35,743 nt of DNA, taken from Prevotella sp. Its GTDB lineage: Bacteria > Bacteroidota > Bacteroidia > Bacteroidales > Bacteroidaceae. The DNA lies in NCBI GenBank assembly GCA_022778905.1, contig JALFRV010000160.1:1-35743 (forward strand), given 5' to 3'. Under the pieces are notes generated by a model. That model had not been told where the DNA came from, did not search any database, and saw nothing but the letters and a program-made list of their open reading frames with translations. The translations under genes were made by a program, and so were the position numbers. This document shows, piece after piece, positions 7,526-16,156 of this stretch (positions within the stretch are counted from its first letter, which is position 1; every line of letters starts with the position of its first letter).

Positions 7526-8443
7526 TCAGGCATCGGCGGCAGACAGCATCCGGCAGGCAAGCGCAAGGCTCAGGAGCTTGGTGCGGGCACTGTCGCTGCG
7601 AGAAGGCAGCACGACCGGCACCTCCGTCCCTCTGAGGAGGCAGGCGATATCGGCACCTGCGAAGAGCGTGATCGACTTGTGGAAGATGTTGGCAGACTCG
7701 ATGTCGGGGATCACGAGGGCGTCTGCCTCACCGGCGATGGGCGACAGGATGCCTTTCACATCCATGCTCTCACGGCTGCAGGAGGTCTTCAGGTCAAGCG
7801 GACCGTCTACGATGCACGGGCCGAAGTCGCCCTGCTGTGCCATGTCCTTGATCTCCTGAAAGCCGAGAACGAATGGGAAGTTCTTCGCGTCGGGCTTCTC
7901 CGAGCAGTGGATCAGCGATATCTTGGGGCACGCGATGCCCATACGGCGGCAGAAATCGGCCATGTATGCGACCTGCGCCACGCGTTGCTCGTGGGTGGGA
8001 TGCGGTATGACGGCGGCATCCGTGTAATAAAGCAGGCGCGGATAATGCGGTATGCTCGCCACACCGAGATGTGTCAACACCTTTCCGGGCGAGAGGATTC
8101 CCGTCTCCTTATTCAAGATAGCGCGGAGGATCACATCACTTCCGACAAGGCCTTTCATCAAAATCTCAGCCTTGCCTTCACGCACGAGTTGCACACCAAA
8201 GGCAGCTGCAGCTGTAAGATCGGCCACTTCAAAGACAGTCACATGCTCCCGATGGGAATCAAACTTGGGATCCAAGGGATGACAGCACACGAGCAGCGCG
8301 TCGATGGCCTGCATCTCCAACGCGTGCAATACAGCTTCCTTGGTACGCTCATCATCAGGACAAACCACAGCCACCCGGCGTCTCCGCGGTTGGCACGACA
8401 GGTCTGTCAGCAAATCATTGAAATCATGAATGAATGTTTCCAT
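7526..8443 (-). CDS. ptb: Phosphate butyryltransferase
   Basis: This 305-residue enzyme exchanges CoA for phosphate on butyryl-CoA or a similar short acyl-CoA, producing the acyl-phosphate used by the kinase downstream. The sequence shows PTA/PTB-family blocks: VAVVCPDDERT near residue 24, LMKGLVGSDVILRAILNKETG near 94-115 (two adjacent stretches), the YTDAAVIPHPTHEQR region near 140-155, and the C-terminal IPDIESANIFHKSI and RGTEVPVVLPSRSDSA blocks. Length is typical for Ptb. The gene is first in a two-gene operon with buk, driven by a TACCTTTG promoter 18 bases upstream. Confidence 0.92.
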   Translation of the reverse strand: METFIHDFNDLLTDLSCQPRRRRVAVVCPDDERTKEAVLHALEMQAIDALLVCCHPLDPKFDSHREHVTVFEVADLTAAAAFGVQLVREGKAEILMKGLVGSDVILRAILNKETGILSPGKVLTHLGVASIPHYPRLLYYTDAAVIPHPTHEQRVAQVAYMADFCRRMGIACPKISLIHCSEKPDAKNFPFVLGFQEIKDMAQQGDFGPCIVDGPLDLKTSCSRESMDVKGILSPIAGEADALVIPDIESANIFHKSITLFAGADIACLLRGTEVPVVLPSRSDSARTKLLSLALACRMLSAADA

Positions 8444-8461
8444 ATATCAGATTGTTTCTCG

Positions 8462-8469
8462 CAAAGGTA
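8462..8469 (-). promoter_or_regulatory. -7 promoter element of ptb-buk
   Basis: Reads TACCTTTG on the minus strand, an exact TAnnTTTG match, 18 bases upstream of the ptb start codon. It is arranged back to back with the radical SAM promoter at 8543. Confidence 0.65.
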
Positions 8470-8542
8470 GAAAAATATTCCGTAATATGCCTCCCGCAGC
8501 ATTAAAATAAACAAAAAATAACGGTTTCTCGGCCTATTTTCC

Positions 8543-8550
8543 TATCTTTG
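8543..8550 (+). promoter_or_regulatory. -7 promoter element of the radical SAM gene
   Basis: TATCTTTG is an exact consensus match and ends 6 bases before the ATG at 8557. Transcription should start about 3 bases before the start codon, giving a nearly leaderless mRNA. It also rules out the upstream in-frame TTG at 8548, which is inside the element. Confidence 0.65.
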
Positions 8551-8556
8551 TCGTGT

Positions 8557-9438
8557 ATGCAAGCAGCCGAGTACTATCATGCCGCCAGCGACGGAACGCT
8601 GACCTGCGATCTCTGTCCGCACCATTGCCATCTCCCGGAAGGCAGGAGGGGCGTCTGCGGCAGTCGCATCAACCAAGGAGGAAAGCTGTTCAGCGAGGCC
8701 TATGGACACCCGTGCGCCATCGCCGTAGACCCAATCGAGAAGAAGCCATTGGCACAGTTTCATCCCGGTTCAACATGTCTCTCGCTGTCGTGTACGGGAT
8801 GTAACTTCCATTGTCTGAACTGCCAGAACCATGACATCTCACAGGTCAGGCCGGACGAGACGGGCTGTGCCGACTATGCGCCCGATGACATAATTCACCT
8901 CTATCGCAGGCTCCGCGCATCGGACTCACGGCTGCTGTCGATCGCCTATACCTACACAGAGCCGCTCACCTATATAGAATATGTGCGCGACATCAGCCGA
9001 CTGGCCCATGCGGAGGGGATCTGCAACGTGCTCGTATCGGCCGGATACGTCTCGCCCAAACCGCTTGCCGACCTGCTGCCATATTTGGATGCGGCCAACA
9101 TCGACCTGAAATCGTTTTCCGATGACATCTATCTGCGGGTCAGTGGCGGTCGGCTTCAGCCCGTCTTGGACACACTCCGGCAGATTCGCGACGCCGGTGT
9201 GTGGCTCGAAATCACCCACTTGATGATCCCGACCGTGAACGATGACATGGAGATGTTCCGTCAGATGTGCAGCTGGCTGGTGACGAATGGCTTCGCCCGA
9301 TGCCCGCTCCATCTGACCCGTTTCTTCCCTGCCTATCGGCTGAAGACACTCCCACCTACGCCCATCAGTACGCTCCGCGCAGCCCGAACAATCGCGCGGG
9401 AGGAGGGAATGAAGCATGTCCTGCTCGGAAACGTGTGA
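8557..9438 (+). CDS. AmmeMemoRadiSam radical SAM enzyme
   Basis: This 293-residue radical SAM protein has the [4Fe-4S] motif C82-x3-C86-x2-C89 (CNFHCLNC), preceded by the N-terminal Cys cluster C17, C20, C24 and C34 that is typical of this PflA-like subfamily. Motifs SLSCTGCNF, YTEP (about 135), NVLVSAGYV and DLKSF follow in the expected order along the TIM barrel. Its likely partners are the MEMO and AMMECR1 domains encoded at 4753; the substrate of the system is not known. The end is unusual: it stops at LLGNV, where family members usually continue with a further segment carrying a CxxC pair, so about 30-40 residues are missing. The stop lies directly before a strong hairpin. The start is set by the promoter at 8543. 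Confidence 0.88.
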   Translation: MQAAEYYHAASDGTLTCDLCPHHCHLPEGRRGVCGSRINQGGKLFSEAYGHPCAIAVDPIEKKPLAQFHPGSTCLSLSCTGCNFHCLNCQNHDISQVRPDETGCADYAPDDIIHLYRRLRASDSRLLSIAYTYTEPLTYIEYVRDISRLAHAEGICNVLVSAGYVSPKPLADLLPYLDAANIDLKSFSDDIYLRVSGGRLQPVLDTLRQIRDAGVWLEITHLMIPTVNDDMEMFRQMCSWLVTNGFARCPLHLTRFFPAYRLKTLPPTPISTLRAARTIAREEGMKHVLLGNV

Positions 9439-9465
9439 ACCGCAGCCTGCAGATCACAAACACAA

Positions 9466-9507
9466 AGGCGGCGCAGATCTTCCCGTGAAAGGGAGTCTGC
9501 GCCGCCT
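9466..9507. terminator. Bidirectional terminator between radical SAM and M48 genes
   Basis: Two perfectly complementary 12-base arms, AGGCGGCGCAGA (9466-9477) and TCTGCGCCGCCT (9496-9507), enclose an 18-base segment that can form a small inner stem. It lies between the convergent stop codons at 9438 and 9544. Confidence 0.7.
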
Positions 9508-9543
9508 CGAATTTCGTCCGACCGTATACCGGACTGAGATTAA

Positions 9544-10467
9544 TTATCGCTTCACGGTCTTCGACAGTTTGGAGGCCGACACACTCTTGACGGCCGACTT
9601 GGACGCAGCACTCTTCTTCGTTGTCGAAGTAGACTTGGAAGAAGACGCTCTTGATGTCGCTGCCTGATAATAAGTCATGGCCTGAGGCATCAGTTTCTGC
9701 AGTGCAGCGATGCGCTTCGTATCGGACGGGTGGTCTGAAAACAGGTCGCTGCTGTTGCTGTTGCCTGTTGAGGCGGCCATACGCTGCCAAAACGGAATGG
9801 CCACCTGCGGGTCATAGCCGGCCATAGCGGCAAAGATCAAACCCATGTAATCGGCTTCCGTCTCATTGTCCCGACTGTATTTCAGGTTCGCGAAGCTGAA
9901 TCCCTGCTGTGCAATGGCACCTGCTAAACTACCGACAGAGCTCCCGGCTACGGCGCCGAGGATCTGTGAGCCGATCTGAGTGCCATACTGTTGGCGGATC
10001 TGCTTCGACATCTGCTCCGAGCTGTGCTTAGCTACGGCATGTGCAATCTCATGCCCGAGCACGATGGCCAGCGATGCTTCGTCCTTCGTGACAGGCAGCA
10101 GTCCTTCATAGACTACAATCTTCCCGCCGGGCATGCAGAATGCGTTGATGTTCTGATCTTTGACAAGATTGAACTCCCAACTGAAATTCTTCACTTCATT
10201 GGCCATGCCATTGGAGGACAGATAGGTCTCAACAGCGGTTGCCAAACGCTGTCCGACACGCTTCACCATGGCTGTATTCGCCGCATCGGTCGAAGCCTTA
10301 GCCGACTTCATATACTTGGTATACTCCTCCTTACTCAATGACAACACTTGCTCGTCAGACACAAGCAGGGTGTGTTTACGCCCTGTGATGGGTACCGTCG
10401 ACGTGGTTCCGCAAGCAGTGAGCATGGCCACTACGAACACCGCCAACATGATTTTTGCTTTCCTCAT
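9544..10467 (-). CDS. M48 family metalloprotease, lipoprotein
   Basis: This 307-residue zinc protease is of the LoiP/BepA/Oma1-like M48 group and should act in the periplasm on envelope proteins. A lipoprotein signal ends at LTAC, with Cys19 as the lipidated residue. The zinc motif HEIAH occupies 139-143, with the third ligand E204 in NETEAD. The SDHPSDTKRIAAL block near 244-257 is a family signature. A Gly/Ala/Ser-rich segment (about 165-188) lies between the metal ligands. The last 35 residues are almost entirely Ser, Lys, Thr and Ala, a basic low-complexity tail not needed for catalysis and probably disordered. A TAACTTTG promoter lies 54 bases upstream. Confidence 0.9.
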   Translation of the reverse strand: MRKAKIMLAVFVVAMLTACGTTSTVPITGRKHTLLVSDEQVLSLSKEEYTKYMKSAKASTDAANTAMVKRVGQRLATAVETYLSSNGMANEVKNFSWEFNLVKDQNINAFCMPGGKIVVYEGLLPVTKDEASLAIVLGHEIAHAVAKHSSEQMSKQIRQQYGTQIGSQILGAVAGSSVGSLAGAIAQQGFSFANLKYSRDNETEADYMGLIFAAMAGYDPQVAIPFWQRMAASTGNSNSSDLFSDHPSDTKRIAALQKLMPQAMTYYQAATSRASSSKSTSTTKKSAASKSAVKSVSASKLSKTVKR

Positions 10468-10521
10468 ATTTGTTTTTGATTATTTTAAGTCCTATTTTGG
10501 ATTGATTACTTTTCCAATCAG

Positions 10522-10529
10522 CAAAGTTA
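10522..10529 (-). promoter_or_regulatory. -7 promoter element of the M48 gene
   Basis: Reads TAACTTTG on the minus strand, an exact TAnnTTTG match, about 54 bases before the start codon. Confidence 0.6.
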
Positions 10530-10563
10530 ATAAAATTCTTCGTACGGGGCTTCTTTTAACATA

Positions 10564-10571
10564 TTATTTTG
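10564..10571 (+). promoter_or_regulatory. Possible -7 element of the CE15 gene
   Basis: TTATTTTG has one mismatch to TAnnTTTG and lies 109 bases upstream of the CE15 start. It is the best candidate in the 213-base divergent region, which holds nothing else recognisable. Confidence 0.35.
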
Positions 10572-10680
10572 CAAAAAAGCCGCAGAATATGACCCAAACA
10601 ACATCCGAAGGTGAACAAAAGGCCCAAAATGAGTACACCCCAGAACTTTACACGTCCATACAGAAACAAGCTAAGCAATC

Positions 10681-11919
10681 ATGAAAAGACTTCTTTTGAA
10701 ACTCATCTTGTCAGCGCTGCCTGTCCTTAGTGTAGCTGCCCAGCAAGCAAAACCATTCGTCAAGGACTTCAAATACTTCTTTTCGACTGCCAATTATGAC
10801 GAAAATCTGGTTCCCGCCTATACGCTTCCCAACCCGCTGTTGTGCATGGACGGATCAAGGGTGACGACACGCGAGGAGTGGGAAAACAAGCGGAGGCCGG
10901 AACTGATGCGGCTGATCACGACGTATATGTATGGCCATGCGCCCGTCTTGAGCCATCCCTTGCTATGGAGCGTCGATACTGTCAATACGAAAGCGCTGAA
11001 AGGTCTGTGCACAAGAAAAGTCATCACGATCCACCTGACCGATCGGACGGACGGCCCGGTGATGCACTTGCAGCTCTTCATCCCTAACAAGCCGAAAGAC
11101 CGCGTTCCTGCTATCCTCGGCATATCCTTCTCCCCCAACAGCAGCATCCCAAAGGCTAAGGAGTGGCAATTACGGCGTGTGCTCGATCAAGGTTATGCAC
11201 TTGCGACTTTCCATTATACCGAAGTGGCGCCCGACAAGGCAAATACGACACTGGCGTATGATCATGGGCTCATGCCATATTATTACCGCAGGGGCCAGAC
11301 TTATCCAGATCCGGACCAGTGGGGCACCATTGCAGTCTGGGCATGGGCCGCAAGCAGGGCGATGGATTACCTGCAGACGGATGACCGGATCAATCCCCGG
11401 CAGGTCGCAATCATGGGGCATTCGCGGCTCGGAAAGACAGCCTTGTGGGCCGGTGCCACTGATGAGCGGTTTGCTGTCGTGCTTCCCGTCAACTCAGGAT
11501 GCTGTGGGGCGGCGCTCTCGAAACGGAAAGTAGGAGAACGGGTCGAATCCATCAACACGATCATGCCATACTGGTTCTGCAACAACTACAAGCAATTCTC
11601 AGACCGGGAACAATACATGCCGTTCGACCAACATGAGGTCATCGCGCTCTGCGCACCGCGTCCGGTCTACATAGCCAGTGCGGAAGAAGACAACTGGAGT
11701 GATCAGCGGGGCGAGTTCTTAGGTGCCAAGGGAGCTGAACCTGTATATGCCCTCTATGGCGAAGCAGGCATCGGGATAGACCGGATGCCTCCTGTGGACG
11801 TACCGTACAATAAAGGTTTCATCGCCTATCATATCCGCAAGGGAGCGCATGCAGTACTTGAATATGACTGGGAGCAGTTCTTCATCTTTATGGATCGCTT
11901 CTTCAAGCGAGGCAACTGA
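10681..11919 (+). CDS. Glucuronoyl esterase-like protein, CE15 family
   Basis: This 412-residue secreted alpha/beta-hydrolase resembles CE15 glucuronoyl esterases, which cleave the ester between 4-O-methyl-glucuronate on xylan and lignin alcohols. A signal peptide (residues 1-20, ending VAA before QQ) is evident. The nucleophile is S248 in MGHSRLGK, close to the CE15 motif GCSRxG, and H390 in KGAHAV is the probable catalytic histidine. The canonical acidic residue position after the nucleophile reads NSGCCG and carries no acid. The acid is more likely in EEDNWSD (335-341), the alternative site used by many bacterial members. The GH79-like/GH29 fusion follows after 48 bases, so the two are probably one operon acting on the same plant glycan. 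Confidence 0.85.
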   Translation: MKRLLLKLILSALPVLSVAAQQAKPFVKDFKYFFSTANYDENLVPAYTLPNPLLCMDGSRVTTREEWENKRRPELMRLITTYMYGHAPVLSHPLLWSVDTVNTKALKGLCTRKVITIHLTDRTDGPVMHLQLFIPNKPKDRVPAILGISFSPNSSIPKAKEWQLRRVLDQGYALATFHYTEVAPDKANTTLAYDHGLMPYYYRRGQTYPDPDQWGTIAVWAWAASRAMDYLQTDDRINPRQVAIMGHSRLGKTALWAGATDERFAVVLPVNSGCCGAALSKRKVGERVESINTIMPYWFCNNYKQFSDREQYMPFDQHEVIALCAPRPVYIASAEEDNWSDQRGEFLGAKGAEPVYALYGEAGIGIDRMPPVDVPYNKGFIAYHIRKGAHAVLEYDWEQFFIFMDRFFKRGN

Positions 11920-11967
11920 CGATTTCCGGAAAATAAAAAGGATTTATCTGCCAAAAACATTTTGAAT

Positions 11968-14946
11968 ATGGGGAGAATATTATTGTGCGTTTTCCTGCTG
12001 TCAGCTGTACTCTGCGCAAAGAGCGAAGATACGTTGTCCATCACGCTCGACGATCAGGCAGCAGGGCCATTCATCGCCGATGACTATCTCGGACTGAGCT
12101 ATGAGACCCGTGCGTTGATACCTGACGCAGGCGGAAAGCATTATTTCAGTCCGTCCAATGAAACGCTTATCCGGATGTTCCGACTGCTTGGGATCAAGAG
12201 TCTGCGCATCGGTGGCAACTCTGCAGACGTGAAAGGCGGCCCGATTCCCTCACTTCAAGACATCGACGAGCTGTTCTCCTTTGCCCGAAAAGCAGGAGTA
12301 AAGGTCATCTACAGCGTGCGGCTGGCTGACGGGGACGCAGACTCCGCAGCCCGCACAGCAGGCCACATCTGGAACAACTATCGTGCTCAGCTCGCCTATT
12401 TTGCCATTGGAAACGAGCCAAGTTACTACAAAGACTACGAGCGGATGATGAAACCGCGCTACGAGAAGATCCTTTCGGCCATGCTGAAAGCCGCATCCGG
12501 GGCCGTCTTCTGTGGTCCGGATGACAACCCGAATCCATCTCTGGGTGCCAAACTGATGCGCGATTTCGGGCCGGCAGCTGGCGGGCCGCTCCGCTTGGTG
12601 TCCCTTCACAGCTATCCGGCCGGATGCTCTTACCGGAACCCATTCAAGATCAAGACGCTCCAGGAGTTGATTCCGTTTGATCCGAAAGACCGCGCCCGCT
12701 ATCTGTTATCGGATTCCCTGACGCAGGAATACAGCAAGATCTATCGCCAGATGGAACCTGTCATCAGCCGATATCCATACCGGCTGACCGAGACCAACAG
12801 TCTCTGGTACAGCGGACTGAATGGAGCGAGCAATGCGTATGCGGCTGCCATCTGGGGCGTAGACTATCTGTTCCAATGGGCTATGCGCAATAACAGCGGC
12901 ATGAACTTCCATACCGGAGACCACGTCGGCGGACAGTCGATGCCGGCCTACTATGCCGCCTTTGTCAGTAATGATCGCCACGGATTCGACGTCCGTCCGC
13001 TCAGTTATGCCCTGAAAACGTTCCAGATCGGCGGACAGGGCAAAAGAATGATCGGCACAACGATGGGCTGTGCTGACCGGAAGATCACGGCTTATGCGAC
13101 GAAGGATCACTTTGGCTTCGTCTATCTGACCATCATCAACAAGAATCACGATGCTGCGGATGCACCATCCGTACCGGTCTGCATTCGCTTGAATGACCAA
13201 CGGGCACCGATCTACAGTGCGGAGTATATGACGCTGAGCCAGTCGGACGCCGACATCTATGCCCTCGGCGGGCTTCATTTGGGACAGGATTCGATCAGAG
13301 AAGACGGGACTTGGAATGGCAAGTGGACAAAGATGGAAATCGAGAAGGGCACTGTCAATTATCTCTCGGCACGCGCTTCCGTAACCATCATTAAACTCTG
13401 TGTCGGCCATACCTATACTGTCGACAGCAGCCGGGAGCCTATGCAGCAAGGAAAGTATAAAACCGACTGGGCCTCTCTCAAGCAGTATGAGGTCCCCCAA
13501 TGGTTTCAGGATGCCAAATTTGGCATCTGGGCACACTGGGGACCACAAAGCGTGCCGGAGTATGGGGATTGGTACGCGACCTGGATGTATAACTATGGAT
13601 CGCGCGAAAACAAGTACCATGTGAGTCATTACGGGCATCCGTCGCAGGTGGGATTCAAGGATCTCATTCCGAAATGGACCGTCCGGAACTGGGATCCTGA
13701 CCGCCTGATCAAGCTGTACAAACGTGCCGGAGCGCAGTATTTTGTCACTTTGGCCAACCATCATGACAACTTCGACCTTTGGGACAGCAAGTATCATTCG
13801 TGGAACGCTGTCAATCTCGGGCCTCACAGGAATATTGTGGCGGAATGGGAAGCGGCTTCCCGCCGCAACGGACTACGGTTTGGGGTGAGCATTCATGCCT
13901 CCCGGGCATGGGAGTGGTATGATTCGACCTTGGGATCTGATCCCGACGGCCCGATGAAAGGCGTCCCCTACGATGGCTGTCAGACCAAGGAGGACGGTAA
14001 AGACAAATGGTGGAATGGCTACGATCCACAGGTGCTCTATGCCCGGGGACATGCCGTGAGCGGCAGCGGATATACGGATAAGAACGGCATTTCAACCTCC
14101 ATCCCCGACTCTTCGTGGATTGAGGGCTATTATGACCGCACCCTCGATCTCATCAACCGATACAAGCCCGACCTCGTCTACTTTGATGACACGGTGCTTC
14201 CGCTATGGTCTGTCAGCGATGCAGGACTGAAGATCGCCGCACATTATTACAATAAGAACATGCAATGGCATGATGGTCGGGAAGAAGGGGTGATCACCTC
14301 GAAGGGACTGAACGCCGAACAGGAAGACTGTCTCGTGAGGGACGTGGAGCGCGGAGCACTCAATGAGCTGCACCCCACCACATGGCAGACCTGCACCTGT
14401 TTAGGCTCCTGGCACTATGACCGTACCCGATTCACGAAGAACACCTATAAAACGGCCTTGCGGGTCGTGCGTATGCTGGCCGACATTGTCAGCAAGAACG
14501 GCAACCTCCTGCTCAGTGTGCCGATCCGGGCTGATGGCTCCCTCGACGAGAGAGAAGAGGCGATCCTCGACAGCATCGCTGACTGGATGGCCGTAAACAA
14601 GGAGTGCATCTTCGGCGCTCACCCATGGAGGCAGTATGGCGAGGGGCCTGACGCGGATGAAGCCACGAGGTTGGCCAACGCCATGGGATTCAATGAGACG
14701 AAGAAGGAATATACACCGCGTGACATGCGATTCACGCAAAAGGGCGACGCCATTTATGTCATCCTCTTCAAGAGACCTGATGACGGCCGGATATTGGTCA
14801 AGTCTCTGGCTGACGAAAGGCGCATCCGACGCGTCGAACTGCTGGGTACGGGCCGTCTGCCTTACCGCTGTGATGCGTCCGGACTAAGGGTGACCTTGCC
14901 GGAGAGCGACCGTATCGTCCCCGTGCTCAAGGTCTTCATGCGATAG
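11968..14946 (+). CDS. Secreted two-domain glycosidase: GH79-like domain fused to GH29 alpha-L-fucosidase
   Basis: This 992-residue exported protein contains two glycosidase domains. After a signal peptide (about 1-17), residues 20-490 resemble GH79/clan GH-A enzymes, which include beta-glucuronidases. E150 in IGNEPS is the likely acid/base, E275 in LTETNSLW the likely nucleophile, and a C-terminal beta-sandwich covers about 370-485. Residues 497-992 form a GH29-like alpha-L-fucosidase: AKFGIWAHWGP (516-526), TLANHHDNFDLWDS (594-607), D740 in DLVYFDD as the likely nucleophile, and a C-terminal beta domain. Such a combination would remove a uronic acid and a deoxy-sugar from one substrate, but the specificities are inferred. 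The ATG at 11968 is preferred over the in-frame TTG at 11962. The stop abuts the convergent mrp stop by one base. Confidence 0.85.
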   Translation: MGRILLCVFLLSAVLCAKSEDTLSITLDDQAAGPFIADDYLGLSYETRALIPDAGGKHYFSPSNETLIRMFRLLGIKSLRIGGNSADVKGGPIPSLQDIDELFSFARKAGVKVIYSVRLADGDADSAARTAGHIWNNYRAQLAYFAIGNEPSYYKDYERMMKPRYEKILSAMLKAASGAVFCGPDDNPNPSLGAKLMRDFGPAAGGPLRLVSLHSYPAGCSYRNPFKIKTLQELIPFDPKDRARYLLSDSLTQEYSKIYRQMEPVISRYPYRLTETNSLWYSGLNGASNAYAAAIWGVDYLFQWAMRNNSGMNFHTGDHVGGQSMPAYYAAFVSNDRHGFDVRPLSYALKTFQIGGQGKRMIGTTMGCADRKITAYATKDHFGFVYLTIINKNHDAADAPSVPVCIRLNDQRAPIYSAEYMTLSQSDADIYALGGLHLGQDSIREDGTWNGKWTKMEIEKGTVNYLSARASVTIIKLCVGHTYTVDSSREPMQQGKYKTDWASLKQYEVPQWFQDAKFGIWAHWGPQSVPEYGDWYATWMYNYGSRENKYHVSHYGHPSQVGFKDLIPKWTVRNWDPDRLIKLYKRAGAQYFVTLANHHDNFDLWDSKYHSWNAVNLGPHRNIVAEWEAASRRNGLRFGVSIHASRAWEWYDSTLGSDPDGPMKGVPYDGCQTKEDGKDKWWNGYDPQVLYARGHAVSGSGYTDKNGISTSIPDSSWIEGYYDRTLDLINRYKPDLVYFDDTVLPLWSVSDAGLKIAAHYYNKNMQWHDGREEGVITSKGLNAEQEDCLVRDVERGALNELHPTTWQTCTCLGSWHYDRTRFTKNTYKTALRVVRMLADIVSKNGNLLLSVPIRADGSLDEREEAILDSIADWMAVNKECIFGAHPWRQYGEGPDADEATRLANAMGFNETKKEYTPRDMRFTQKGDAIYVILFKRPDDGRILVKSLADERRIRRVELLGTGRLPYRCDASGLRVTLPESDRIVPVLKVFMR

Positions 14947-14947
14947 A

Positions 14948-16051
14948 TCAGCTATTGGTGACCTCGACAATCTTGGTCGGACCCAAGTCCTTGTTGCGTC
15001 TGTTGGTCACGGTAACGACAGCCTGGGCCAGATTGATGAATGCCTGTCCGGTAGCCTTGTCGGTATGGAGGGCGGCCGGTTCGCCTGCATCGCCGCTCTC
15101 GCAGATGCTCTGCACGATCGGGATCTGTGCCAGCAGCGGGCAGTCCATTTCCTTGGCGAGGTTCTTGCAGCCGTCCTTTCCGAAAAGATAATACTTGTTT
15201 TCGGGAAGCTCGGCGGGCGTAAACCAAGCCATGTTTTCCACCAGTCCGAGGATCGGAACATTCACCTTGTCGTTCCGATACATGTCTATACCCTTGCGGG
15301 CATCAGCCAATGCCACCTTCTGAGGTGTCGAAACGATGATCGCGCCGGTGATGGAAAGGGTCTGGAGCAATGTCAGATGGATATCGGAGGTGCCGGGAGG
15401 CGTATCGAGAATAAAGAAATCGAGCTCGCCCCAGTCCGCATCGGCGATGAGTTGCTTCAATGCAGAAGTTGCCATTGCCCCCCGCCAGAGCGTCGCTGTG
15501 TCGGGATTGACGAAGAAGCCGATGGAAAGCAGCTTCACGCCATATTTCTCTATCGGTTCGATCAGGTCGCGCCCGTCCTTATGGACGCTGTAAGGGCGCT
15601 CGTCTTCTACGCCAAACATCTTCGGCATGGACGGTCCGAAGATGTCCGTGTCCAACAGTCCGACCTTGTAACCGAGCATGGACAGCGCGATCGCAAGATT
15701 GGCCGAGACGGTCGACTTGCCCACGCCGCCCTTGCCGGAACTGACGGCAATGACGTTCTTCACTTGCGGCAGGAGCTTGCCGACCTCAGGTCTGGGAGCC
15801 GACTTGAATTCGGTTGCGATCTCCACTTCAACCTCCTTGCCGAGCTGGTAATGGATGGCGGCTTCGGCAGACTTGACGGTCGACTTGAGGAAAGGATCCG
15901 TCTCGCGCGGGAAGATGAGCGTGAAGCGCACCTTCATGCCGTCGATGCGGATGTCATCGGCTACCATCTCGCTCTCCACGAGACTCTTCTTCGTACCAGG
16001 ATAGATGACTGTCGCCAGCACATCCGTGATCAATTTGGGATATAGTGTCAT
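14948..16051 (-). CDS. mrp: Mrp/ApbC iron-sulfur cluster carrier ATPase
   Basis: This 367-residue cytosolic P-loop ATPase transfers Fe-S clusters to apoproteins. Residues 1-80 form a DUF59/MIP18 domain. The ATPase part has the deviant Walker A motif GKGGVGKST at 106-114, DTDIFGPSMPKMFG near 135-149, and LDTPPGTSDIHLT near 215-227. As in other Bacteroidota homologues, the usual CxxC after ENM is replaced by a longer segment (ENMAWFTPAELPENKYYLFG) with one Cys shortly after. The start was moved to the ATG at 16051 because an upstream in-frame extension contains the promoter element TACATTTG at 16087-16094, and so cannot be translated from that promoter. Confidence 0.93.
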   Translation of the reverse strand: MTLYPKLITDVLATVIYPGTKKSLVESEMVADDIRIDGMKVRFTLIFPRETDPFLKSTVKSAEAAIHYQLGKEVEVEIATEFKSAPRPEVGKLLPQVKNVIAVSSGKGGVGKSTVSANLAIALSMLGYKVGLLDTDIFGPSMPKMFGVEDERPYSVHKDGRDLIEPIEKYGVKLLSIGFFVNPDTATLWRGAMATSALKQLIADADWGELDFFILDTPPGTSDIHLTLLQTLSITGAIIVSTPQKVALADARKGIDMYRNDKVNVPILGLVENMAWFTPAELPENKYYLFGKDGCKNLAKEMDCPLLAQIPIVQSICESGDAGEPAALHTDKATGQAFINLAQAVVTVTNRRNKDLGPTKIVEVTNS

Positions 16052-16086
16052 GATCTGATTCGTTTTGATGGGTTTGATCTTTATTG

Positions 16087-16094
16087 CAAATGTA
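16087..16094 (-). promoter_or_regulatory. -7 promoter element of mrp
   Basis: Reads TACATTTG on the minus strand, 35 bases before the mrp start at 16051. It is divergent from the GH115 promoter, with 62 bases between the two elements. Confidence 0.65.
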
Positions 16095-16156
16095 CGCATA
16101 ATCCGATGAAAACACAAATTCAGGACGGATTATTTCTATATCTCGCCGATTTTATC

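Noticed and set aside
4753..9438. Complete three-gene AmmeMemoRadiSam operon
   Set aside because: The parts do not share a transcript: ptb-buk lies between them on the other strand and each part has its own promoter.
15065..16045. Long open frame antisense to mrp
   Set aside because: The opposite strand encodes a well-conserved Mrp protein; the antisense frame has no family similarity. The same applies to other long antisense frames over the MEMO-AMMECR1, GH115 and GH79/GH29 genes.
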